Below, in pieces: positions 1 through 5,441 of a stretch of 5,441 nucleotides of DNA; position 1 is the first letter of the stretch, and every line of letters starts with the position of its first letter. The DNA comes from Candidatus Latescibacterota bacterium (GTDB taxonomy: Bacteria; Latescibacterota; 4484-107). The position numbers and the translations under genes were made by a program. The stretch spans positions 1 to 5,441 of the forward strand of contig JAUWMS010000235.1 in assembly GCA_030613045.1 (NCBI GenBank), given 5' to 3'. The notes below the pieces were generated by a model. That model was not told the DNA's origin. It did not search any database and was given only the letters and a program-made list of their open reading frames with translations.

Positions 1-2
1 AA

Positions 3-956
3 GCGAAGTATTCGGCCCATCGGCTTTCCGACCCTCCTCGTCTGTACATAGCCATCGAGAAGAGCGTATTGGACCCTCCCAAAAAATCGTGGGCTATCCG
101 GGATGGCCTGGTCCGCGAGGTGCGAGCCTGCCAGTTCCGCGAAGACATCGTCCGAGTGGTGCTGGACCTGGAGGAGCCCGAGGGCTACAACGTATTCTCC
201 CTCACGAATCCGAATCGTATCGTGCTCGATGTGTTTCCACCGGGGGCTCGGGAGACGGCCCCGGCTCGCGATCCGTCTCTCGCCGGCCAGTTGGGCGCCA
301 AGGTGCGCACCATTGTGCTCGATCCCGGACATGGCGGCAAAGACCCGGGAGCCATCGCCGGACGGCTAAAGGAAAAAACGTTGGTGCTGGACATCTGCAA
401 ACGCCTTGACCGCCTGCTGAAGAACGAATACAAAATTTATATGACCCGGAAGACGGACGTGTTTATTCCATTGGAGACCCGGACGGCCTTCGCCAATCAG
501 AAAGGGGCGGACCTGTTCGTGAGCGTGCACGTGAATCTGGCCCGTTCTTCCAAAGCCCATGGGATCGAAACGTTCTATCTTTCGCTGGCCTCGGACAAGG
601 AGGCGCGGGAGTTGGCCGCGTATGAAAATGCGATGGCGGCGCATGCGATCAGCGATCTGGAAGGGATGCTCGAGAAGATTTTGAAGAATATGAAGTTGAA
701 GGAAAGCCGGCGGTTCGCGGACCTGGTTCAGCGTGATTTGGTGACCGAGACCGGTCGAAAAAACCGGGGCGTCAAGCGCGCGCCCTTTGTGGTTCTGATC
801 GGCGCCAACATGCCGTCTGTGTTGACGGAGGTTTCGTTTATCTCCAACAAGATGGAGGCTCGTCTCCTTTCCACGGAAGCCTATCGGCAAAAAATCGCCC
901 GCGCGCTCGCGAAGGGCATACGGCGCTATGCGAATGGATTGGCGATGAAAAAATAA
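3..956 (+). CDS. N-acetylmuramoyl-L-alanine amidase (AMIN + Amidase_3), 5'-truncated by the window edge
   Basis: Zinc amidase of the AmiB/AmiC type, which cleaves the bond between N-acetylmuramic acid and L-alanine of peptidoglycan in the periplasm, usually to split daughter cells. The frame is open from base 3, and the first 22 codons before TTG 69 (including HRLSDPPRLYIAI) read as AMIN-domain sequence, so TTG 69 is internal and the real start lies upstream. Visible here: the AMIN remainder to about base 235 (VVLDLEEPEGYNVFSLTNPN), a short linker, then Amidase_3 from about base 309. Expected zinc and catalytic residues are all present: His in DPGHGG (codon 330), Glu in LKEKTLVLD (codon 372), His in SVHVN (codon 528) and catalytic Glu in VLTEVSFISN (codon 828). 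The helical stretch at about 590-740, between the third ligand and the catalytic Glu, is where AmiB/AmiC-type enzymes carry a regulatory helix. 317 residues are seen; the signal peptide and first part of AMIN are missing only because the window starts late. Stop TAA 954-956. Function is confident; AmiB versus AmiC is not decided. Confidence 0.95.
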   Translation, partial: AKYSAHRLSDPPRLYIAIEKSVLDPPKKSWAIRDGLVREVRACQFREDIVRVVLDLEEPEGYNVFSLTNPNRIVLDVFPPGARETAPARDPSLAGQLGAKVRTIVLDPGHGGKDPGAIAGRLKEKTLVLDICKRLDRLLKNEYKIYMTRKTDVFIPLETRTAFANQKGADLFVSVHVNLARSSKAHGIETFYLSLASDKEARELAAYENAMAAHAISDLEGMLEKILKNMKLKESRRFADLVQRDLVTETGRKNRGVKRAPFVVLIGANMPSVLTEVSFISNKMEARLLSTEAYRQKIARALAKGIRRYANGLAMKK

Positions 957-964
957 GAAAATGA

Positions 965-1015
965 GAAAGTGGGAGCGTGAGATTCTACCACTGGATTTCT
1001 CACTTTCCCACTTTC
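965..1015. repeat. Intergenic dyad repeat (GAAAGTGGGA family)
   Basis: Two 18-base arms, 965-982 (gaaagtgggagcgtgaga) and 998-1015 (tctcactttcccactttc), pair with two mismatches around a 15-base loop. It begins 8 bases after the amidase stop and ends before the next gene. The right arm holds two CACTTTC units 8 bases apart. A transcript of either strand could form a hairpin, so it may slow or end transcription between the two genes, but no T-run directly follows the right arm (only a weak ATTTT at 1026-1030). I read it as a dispersed repeat of the 'gagaaagtgggaa' kind rather than a canonical terminator. Confidence 0.7.
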
Positions 1016-1046
1016 ACCCCGTCACATTTTCATGGGGAGGGGAATC

Positions 1047-1054
1047 GAGGAGGG
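1047..1054 (+). promoter_or_regulatory. Strong Shine-Dalgarno site that sets the start at 1059
   Basis: GAGGAGGG, with GGAGG at 1049-1053, lies five bases before ATG 1059. The earlier in-frame ATG at 1032 is preceded by cccgtcacattttc, which has no purine-rich motif. This favours 1059 as the translation start and places the site inside what would otherwise be the first nine codons. Confidence 0.75.
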
Positions 1055-1058
1055 CGAA

Positions 1059-3311
1059 ATGTCACGAAGCTTGGGCGCTTATGAAACGAAAGGCTCGGTG
1101 GTAGTCCGGGGCGAAACTTTCGAATACACCTTTGATAAGAAAAACGGACTGATGTCGGGTCTGGAGGTGTTGGGGGAATACTTTTCCCTGGGACCCATCC
1201 CGGACCTGTATGTCTCGCCGGAGCGGGATCCCCGTTCGCTCTTTTACGCGGCGCAGTATGAGACCCACGCTACATGTATTCTCTTCAGCAGGGAGGAGGA
1301 ATGTATTGAGGTGCGCTCGGAAGGGAGATATTACAGCCAGGAGGACATGCCCTTTTCGATGATTTACCGGATCGCGTACAAGATCTGCGAAGACGGGGCC
1401 GTCTTTATCACCGTCCGAAACGAGGCTACCGAGGCGTGCGCAATCCGGTGGCTATGCTGCTGCAAAGGCGAATTGGAGGCCGAGCTGTGTCCGTATGTGT
1501 GCCGCCTTTCGGATCAGAGCGCCGGGCAGGGAACGGGGGACTATACGTTCGAGCGGGTCTCCGGGGGAGACGATGGACGGATTTTCGGCGGGCGTTTTAT
1601 TCCGTGGTTCTGGTTCGGGAACGATCACACGGGTATGGAGATTTGCATGTGGGACAGTGATTCTTTCTCATTCGGACAGGCGGAATATCGGGGAAAGGCG
1701 GCGAGCGCTTCGGAGGAGGTCGCGCAATTTTTCTCGGCTTCCAAGACTCAGAACGGCGTGATGTGGGAAATTTTTCCGATACGAAACAGACCCACCCCGC
1801 TCCGGGCGGGCTGGGTTCGAGAGGATCGTTTTGTCCTGGCGATCACCCCCCCGAAGCGTTACAACGCCGCGTATTCGGATTTGAGAGTGCATTGGGAAGG
1901 CCCGCACCAGTTCGATCCCTCGTACGAGTATCCCTCGGAGGAGCGGATTAAGTCCCTGGCTCAGCGCGGGATTAATCTCTTCGTGGGCGGCGCGAACTGG
2001 CGTTCGGGGGAATATGTTCCGGAGAATGAGGGCGAGACCCGGCGGCTGATCGAAACGTGTCACCGGTATGACCTGAAGATTATCCCCTATGTGACGTTGA
2101 TGGATCTGAATGTGGAGACCGGTATTTTTCCGAAGTATGGTGCCGCGTGGCGGATCGAGCCGGTGGTAAAATCGGGCGGTAAGACGTGTTTGATGTGTCC
2201 CGGCGCGGAGGGATGGCGGACCTATTGGAAAATGCAAGTGGACCGAATCATGGACGATTACGACTTCGACGGGATATACTGCGACTTTCGGTTCGCGAAG
2301 TTGGTCTGCGAAAATCGCGCGCACGGATGCGGGACGAAGGGCGCGCGGATGACGTTTCCATGGGTGCGGGATATGTTGACTTATGCAAGGAAAAAGATCA
2401 AAACAAAGAACGCAGACGGCATTCTCATTGCCAACACGAATATCCAGCCGATGGCGATGATCTCCGGTCTCGTGGACGCCCGATTGGTCGGGGAAGCCAA
2501 AGACCTGAAAAAGATCGGCGAGATGGAGGCCAACGCCTTTTACAATTCCCATCGTCTCGGGATCCATACCCTGATCCGTCCCGACCGGACGGAGCCGATT
2601 GACGAAGGCCTGATCCGTTTGTGGCTGCAGTACATGGCTCCGTTTCCGCTCCATAGAGATCGAAGTAAGGAGGAGATCGCCTTGGTGCGGCGCTGCTGGG
2701 ACGTGCTGCGATTTTTCGGGATCGGCAAAGCCACGTGGTATCCCTCCTTCGGTTCGTACCTCGCGGCGACAACGAATCGCGAGAGGGTGCGTGTCCATGT
2801 GCACGAATTAACCCGGCGGCTCCTCCTGACGGTGATCAATATGGCGGATGAAGATGTAGAGGCTGAGATTTCCGTAACGCTCTCCAGAGTCTGGATCAAA
2901 TCCAAGAAGCTCTATCTCGTCTATGATCCCCTGTCAAAGGGGCTTCTCGGCGAGCGTCTGTGGTCCGGGAACGATCTGACCAAACTGCCTTTGCGCATTG
3001 GGGGAGGAGGCTTTCGTTTTTTTCTCATCCGGGAGGCCGGTGTGTATCCCACGCTCGTGTTCGCCGGCGGAACCGACGGGGTGCGCAGACAGCACTGGGA
3101 TCAGGAGAGATGGGTCCTGAACGTGCGGCTCGCGCTTCCGTGCGAGGGCCATGTTTCCATCGCGGCGCACAGCCTCATAGGTCAGCCGCAGGCTGTAGAA
3201 CTCGGAGGAGACCGCGTGGATTTCGTATGGAACGAAAAACAGCGTCTCGTGTTTGCTCAGGGATGGCTTGCCGGAGAACCGCGGGTGCGGATTTTGTACA
3301 ACAATGAATAA
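1059..3311 (+). CDS. Putative glycoside hydrolase-like TIM-barrel protein (GH123_N/DUF6067-like), cytosolic by prediction
   Basis: Probable carbohydrate-active enzyme; substrate and reaction unknown. Start ATG 1059 is chosen for its strong ribosome binding site; ATG 1032 would add nine residues. Residues below are counted from ATG 1059. About 1-280 look like a beta-sandwich, with PWFWFGNDHTGMEICMWDSD (182-201) like the 'WIGN..RGL.W.....' signature I remember from GH123_N/DUF6067 proteins, and LAITPPKRYN (260-269) like their 'QATPVKP' strand. From about 290 a TIM barrel is suggested: GINLFVGGANW, then KIIPYVTLMDLN, then MCPGAEGWRTYW, then DFDGIYCDF (Asp 409) and CENRAHGCG (417-425). Asp 409 and Glu 479 (LVGEAKD) are candidate active-site acids by position only. 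A C-terminal beta-rich region follows (about 560-750). There is no signal peptide or membrane segment, and some 18 cysteines are scattered through it, which fits a cytosolic protein and is odd for this mostly exported group. Stop TAA 3309-3311 lies inside a heptamer repeat. The domain class is fairly likely; the exact family is recalled, not searched. Confidence 0.7.
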   Translation: MSRSLGAYETKGSVVVRGETFEYTFDKKNGLMSGLEVLGEYFSLGPIPDLYVSPERDPRSLFYAAQYETHATCILFSREEECIEVRSEGRYYSQEDMPFSMIYRIAYKICEDGAVFITVRNEATEACAIRWLCCCKGELEAELCPYVCRLSDQSAGQGTGDYTFERVSGGDDGRIFGGRFIPWFWFGNDHTGMEICMWDSDSFSFGQAEYRGKAASASEEVAQFFSASKTQNGVMWEIFPIRNRPTPLRAGWVREDRFVLAITPPKRYNAAYSDLRVHWEGPHQFDPSYEYPSEERIKSLAQRGINLFVGGANWRSGEYVPENEGETRRLIETCHRYDLKIIPYVTLMDLNVETGIFPKYGAAWRIEPVVKSGGKTCLMCPGAEGWRTYWKMQVDRIMDDYDFDGIYCDFRFAKLVCENRAHGCGTKGARMTFPWVRDMLTYARKKIKTKNADGILIANTNIQPMAMISGLVDARLVGEAKDLKKIGEMEANAFYNSHRLGIHTLIRPDRTEPIDEGLIRLWLQYMAPFPLHRDRSKEEIALVRRCWDVLRFFGIGKATWYPSFGSYLAATTNRERVRVHVHELTRRLLLTVINMADEDVEAEISVTLSRVWIKSKKLYLVYDPLSKGLLGERLWSGNDLTKLPLRIGGGGFRFFLIREAGVYPTLVFAGGTDGVRRQHWDQERWVLNVRLALPCEGHVSIAAHSLIGQPQAVELGGDRVDFVWNEKQRLVFAQGWLAGEPRVRILYNNE

Positions 3312-3331
3312 TGAGTGATGAGTGATGAACA
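3304..3331. repeat. Heptamer tandem repeat spanning the stop codon of the upstream gene
   Basis: Four successive 7-base units: ATGAATA, ATGAGTG, ATGAGTG, ATGAACA. The central two are identical and the outer two differ at two or three positions. The array begins in the last codons of the glycoside-hydrolase-like gene and supplies its TAA stop (3309-3311), with an in-frame TGA directly after (3312-3314). Arrays of 'gagtgatga' type are a familiar intergenic repeat in environmental genomes. The last residues of the protein (NNE) may therefore be repeat-derived. Confidence 0.7.
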
Positions 3332-3439
3332 ATCCGCAATCCCTATTAGCCACGAAGGACGCGAAGGCACACGAAGGACTTCTCAAGGTTTTCTTCGCGT
3401 ATCTTCGTGCTCTTAGCGGCTAAATTCGCAATCCGCAAT
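3330..3439. repeat. 11-bp direct repeat pair (CAATCCGCAAT) framing the 76-bp palindrome
   Basis: CAATCCGCAAT occurs at 3330-3340 and again, identical, at 3429-3439. Each copy lies exactly six bases from the enclosed palindrome (gaps 3341-3346 and 3423-3428), so the unit is symmetric: direct repeat, 6, arm, centre, arm, 6, direct repeat. It could be a target-site duplication with variable ends, or simply a second dispersed repeat (aatccgcaat) into which the palindrome inserted. The downstream copy ends 11 bases before the recQ start. Confidence 0.65.
3347..3422. repeat. 76-bp imperfect palindromic repeat (CACGAAGG family), intergenic
   Basis: Left arm 3347-3376 begins TAGCC and carries three CGAAG motifs at 9-10 base spacing (3352, 3362 and 3372). 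Right arm 3393-3422 reverses to TAGCC followed by GCTAAG, CACGAAG and CGCGAAG at the same spacing. The 16-base centre contains gacttctcaaggtttt. The two 30-base arms align without gaps with some mismatches. This is the well-known 'gccacgaaggacacgaagg' type of dispersed repeat. It lies in the gap between the hydrolase-like gene and recQ and codes for nothing. Its layout matches the element inside recQ at 4215-4295. Confidence 0.85.
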
Positions 3440-3450
3440 GGAACAGGACG

Positions 3451-5441
3451 ATGTGGGAGATAGACGACGTACCGACGCATGAGAGCCTCATCAAAGATCC
3501 CGCGGCCTGGTATTATACCACGGAGGGATATGAGCGCTATGGCTGGGTGCTCCGGCATCGCTTTGGATTGGGGAGCTTTCGCCCGGGCCAGTTGGAGGTC
3601 ATCGAGCGGATTCTGGACGGGGACGACGTGCTGTGCGTGATGCCCACGGGGTATGGGAAATCGCTGTGCTATCAGCTTCCTGCGGCGGTGTCCGAGGGCG
3701 TGACGGTGGTGGTCTCGCCCTTGGTCGCGCTGATGAAGGATCAGGTGGATGCGCTGAGGGCAAGGGGCTTTGTTCAGGCGACGTTTATCAATAGCTCGAT
3801 CCCCGTGGAGGAGCAGCGGCGCAGGTTGGCTCAGATGCGGCATGGCGAGTACAAGTTGGTGTATCTCTCCCCGGAGCGATTCCGAAGCCGGGCCTTCTTG
3901 GGTGCGCTGAAGGATGTGCCTCTGTCGCTTTTCGTAGTGGATGAAGCCCACTGCATCTCCCAGTGGGGCCACGACTTTCGGCCCGATTACCTGATCCTCT
4001 CCGACGTGATCGCGGCCCTCGGACGGCCTCAGGTGGCGGCCTTCACGGCTACGGCTACTGCAGAGGTGCGTGAGGACATTCGGAGACAGATCGGCATTTC
4101 GGATGCGCTGGAACTGGTGCGCGGCATCGGTCGGAAGAACCTGTCATTCCGGGTCTTCGCAGTCGCGGGCGAAGAAGATAAGCTGCTGTGGATCAAGCAG
4201 ATCATTCAGGCGTTTCACCGCAAAGGCGCAAAGAACGCAAAGGACTTCAAAACCTTTTCCGGGGGGTCTCAGCGTTCTCCGCGTCTCCGGGGTGAGACTA
4301 TGGTCCAATCGGAGATGAAAAGCAAGGGCATCATCTACGCGGGCCGTCGGAGGGAGTGCGAGTTCGTGGATGCGTTCCTGAAATCCATCGGGGTGCGGTC
4401 GGAGTATTTCCACGCCCGACGCACGGAAACGGAGAAGCGCACGATTCAGGAGCGGTTTATGGACGACGGCCATCCGGAGGCGATTGACGTGGTGGTCGCC
4501 ACCAATGCGTTCGGACTGGGCGTGGATAAGGAGAACGTGCGTTTTGTGATCCACTATACGCTTCCGGGCACGGTGGAGGCGTATTATCAGGAGGCGGGTC
4601 GAGCGGGACGGGACGGTCGGAAGGCGTTGTGTGCGTTGCTTTACAGCTATGATGATCGGTCTTTGCAGGAGTGGTTCATCGAGACCAGTCTCGTGGATCG
4701 CGAGGGATTGACGCAGCTTTACGAGGCGGTGCTGAATGCAGAGGGCTACGAGTGCTTTCGGATCATCGGCGTGCGGGACTTAGAATGGGAGATCAAACTG
4801 AAGCAGACTAAAATTCGGGTGGGACTGGGATATTTGGAGGCGCTCGGATTTCTCAAACGTTTCCCGGACGTGATGACCGGGATGCGGGTGCATGAAGTCG
4901 CACCGCAAAGCCGCAAAGAACGCAGAGGAAAACTGCAGGGGTCAGGGGACAGGGATCAGGGGCTGATGCAGGCCATTGTCGACGAGCCCCTTGTCCATCT
5001 GGGGGCGTTCTGCCGGACCCACGACTTCGATCCGAGGAGTGTGGTGGACACTCTCTACGACTTGCAGTTTGAGGGGAAAGTGCGTTTTGAGGACGGTGCT
5101 CGTGCGATGTTGTTTCGGATGGATCGGGGATTGAAGGAGCTAAAGGGACTATCCGAGGAGGCGTTGGGTTTTGAGGCGTTTAAGCGGAGTCGGTATGCGA
5201 AATTGGAGCAAATGCTGTCGTATGCTACAACGTCAGATTGTCGGAGCGCGTTTATCCGGCGGTACTTTGACGATCGGGACAAGGACGATTGTGGAATTTG
5301 CGATAATTGCCGGGCGATGAAAACGGAGGAGAAAAAGACAGACCGCGCTCCCCGTCCTTCGCACTTCGACGATCTCCTGTTGACCAAGGCGATTTTGCTT
5401 GTTGTGGCGGAGGCTCGATTCGGGATCGGAAAATACGCGGT
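3451..5441 (+). CDS. recQ: RecQ-family ATP-dependent DNA helicase, 3'-truncated, with two in-frame repeat-derived insertions
   Basis: 3'-5' superfamily 2 helicase of recombination and fork repair. The frame from ATG 3451 runs 663 codons to the edge without a stop. Motifs in order: motif 0 FGLGSFRPGQ (38-47), motif I PTGYGKS (65-71), Ia VVVSPLVALMKDQ, Ib YLSPERF, motif II DEAH (164-167) with the RecQ aromatic loop ISQWGHDFRPDY, III AFTATAT, IV GIIYAGRRRE (293-302), V ATNAFGLGVDK, VI YYQEAGRAGRDG (378-389). A winged-helix-like segment follows (IRVGLGYLEALGFLKR, about 455-470). The zinc cysteines are C597, C614, C617 and C620, and a start of the RQC-like winged helix (TKAILLVVAEARFGIGKYAV) reaches the edge. 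Having a winged-helix-like block before the zinc module fits a longer RecQ subgroup rather than the compact E. coli layout. Residues 256-282 and about 484-504 are encoded by dispersed repeats and are basic and low in complexity. The start is the first ATG after an in-frame TAA at 3421. The ribosome site is weak: GGA at 3440-3442 is 8 bases upstream, and AGGA at 3445-3448 is probably too close. Confidence 0.95.
   Translation, partial: MWEIDDVPTHESLIKDPAAWYYTTEGYERYGWVLRHRFGLGSFRPGQLEVIERILDGDDVLCVMPTGYGKSLCYQLPAAVSEGVTVVVSPLVALMKDQVDALRARGFVQATFINSSIPVEEQRRRLAQMRHGEYKLVYLSPERFRSRAFLGALKDVPLSLFVVDEAHCISQWGHDFRPDYLILSDVIAALGRPQVAAFTATATAEVREDIRRQIGISDALELVRGIGRKNLSFRVFAVAGEEDKLLWIKQIIQAFHRKGAKNAKDFKTFSGGSQRSPRLRGETMVQSEMKSKGIIYAGRRRECEFVDAFLKSIGVRSEYFHARRTETEKRTIQERFMDDGHPEAIDVVVATNAFGLGVDKENVRFVIHYTLPGTVEAYYQEAGRAGRDGRKALCALLYSYDDRSLQEWFIETSLVDREGLTQLYEAVLNAEGYECFRIIGVRDLEWEIKLKQTKIRVGLGYLEALGFLKRFPDVMTGMRVHEVAPQSRKERRGKLQGSGDRDQGLMQAIVDEPLVHLGAFCRTHDFDPRSVVDTLYDLQFEGKVRFEDGARAMLFRMDRGLKELKGLSEEALGFEAFKRSRYAKLEQMLSYATTSDCRSAFIRRYFDDRDKDDCGICDNCRAMKTEEKKTDRAPRPSHFDDLLLTKAILLVVAEARFGIGKYA
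4215..4295. repeat. 81-bp imperfect palindromic repeat (CACCGCAAAGG family) in frame inside recQ
   Basis: Left arm 4215-4242 starts TCACC and carries three GCAAAG-type motifs (4220, 4228 and 4237). Right arm 4268-4295 reverses to TCACC followed by CCGGAG, GCGGAG and CGCTGAG; 20 of 28 positions match without gaps. The centre has gacttcaaaacctttt. The element is 27 codons long and is read as a basic peptide (residues 256-282, starting HRKGAKNAKDFK) at the junction of lobe 1 and lobe 2, just before motif IV. RecQ relatives normally go from a lobe 2 helix straight to motif IV here, so these residues look like a gain. Confidence 0.85.
4900..4928. repeat. Half-copy of the CACCGCAAAGG repeat inside recQ
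   Basis: The 29 bases match 4215-4243 at 26 positions in the same orientation (differences at the first base, g/c at the 12th and a/g at the 26th). Only the left arm is present; no right arm follows. It is read in a different frame from the first copy, giving APQSRKERRG instead of HRKGAKNAKD. It sits after the winged-helix-like block and before the zinc module. Confidence 0.85.
4933..4962. repeat. Heptamer tandem array (NNNCAGG) inside recQ
   Basis: Four consecutive 7-base units ending CAGG: CTGCAGG, GGTCAGG, GGACAGG, GATCAGG, then GG. It abuts the half-copy at 4900-4928 with only four bases between. Three units make 21 bases, so gain or loss of three units preserves the frame. The array encodes a Gly/Asp/Gln-rich stretch (LQGSGDRDQG). 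It resembles the 'ggggtcaggggacagg' dispersed repeats normally seen between genes. Confidence 0.75.

Noticed and set aside
69..71. TTG 69 as the amidase start
   Set aside because: The frame is open upstream to base 3 and those codons encode typical AMIN sequence, so the start is outside the window.
965..1030. Rho-independent terminator after the amidase
   Set aside because: A hairpin is possible, but the sequence after the right arm is acccc rather than a T-run; the ATTTT is 10 bases further on.
1032..1034. ATG 1032 as the hydrolase-like gene start
   Set aside because: It has no ribosome binding site, while ATG 1059 in the same frame has GGAGG at ideal distance.
1668..2804. Long antisense open frame (378 codons) on the - strand
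   Set aside because: It lies wholly inside the hydrolase-like gene, its translation is rich in Arg, His and Pro with no recognisable domain, and it is explained by GC-biased codons of the + strand.
3347..3422. CRISPR array or rho-independent terminator
   Set aside because: The repeated motifs are 5-6 bases at 9-10 base spacing, with no spacers of CRISPR length; the stem is imperfect and no terminal T-run follows the right arm.
3438..3482. ATG 3438 as the recQ start
   Set aside because: That frame meets TGA at 3480-3482; ATG 3451 opens the frame carrying all helicase motifs.
3346..3972. Antisense open frame over the gap and the start of recQ
   Set aside because: It runs antisense to conserved RecQ motifs and its end is encoded by the palindromic repeat; no domain is visible.
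4070..4318. Small + strand open frame overlapping recQ
   Set aside because: It is an out-of-frame reading; its recognisable part (FTAKAQRTQR) is just the dispersed repeat translated in another frame.
4215..4928. recQ as a repeat-disrupted pseudogene
   Set aside because: The frame stays open through both repeats to the window edge and every helicase motif and zinc cysteine is present, so disruption is not supported.

Overview
The window (about 5.4 kb, moderately GC-rich, all genes on the + strand) looks like chromosomal DNA of a Gram-negative-type, probably uncultured, bacterium. An AMIN-domain cell-wall amidase fits a cell with an outer membrane. The many short intergenic repeats are of the kinds I associate with environmental lineages such as Planctomycetes/Verrucomicrobia relatives, Deltaproteobacteria, Nitrospirae and candidate phyla. 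The sequence alone does not fix the phylum.

Layout: (1) 3-956, 3' part of an AMIN + Amidase_3 N-acetylmuramoyl-L-alanine amidase, whose true start lies before the window. (2) 957-1058, an intergenic gap with an 18-bp-arm dyad (965-1015), then a strong ribosome binding site. (3) 1059-3311, a 750-residue TIM-barrel glycoside-hydrolase-like protein resembling the GH123_N/DUF6067 group, with no signal peptide. (4) 3304-3450, a gap made almost wholly of repeats: four 7-mer units running through the upstream stop codon, an 11-bp direct repeat pair, and between them a 76-bp imperfect palindrome. (5) 3451 to the window end, a RecQ-family DNA helicase that stays open for 663 codons and runs off the edge.

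The most notable feature is that recQ carries repeat-derived DNA in frame. An 81-bp imperfect palindrome (4215-4295) lies between helicase lobe 1 and motif IV. A second half-copy (4900-4928, 26/29 identical to the left arm of the first) followed by a heptamer tandem array (4933-4962) lies between a winged-helix-like segment and the zinc module. The two copies are read in different frames, yet no stop or frameshift results. The intergenic palindrome at 3347-3422 has the same architecture as the one inside recQ, with base-paired ends that differ compensatorily. This resembles the protein-coding palindromic elements known from Rickettsia, but in an unrelated repeat family.

The three genes do not form an obvious pathway: cell-wall turnover, carbohydrate processing and DNA repair. 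The repeat-filled gaps argue against tight operon coupling.
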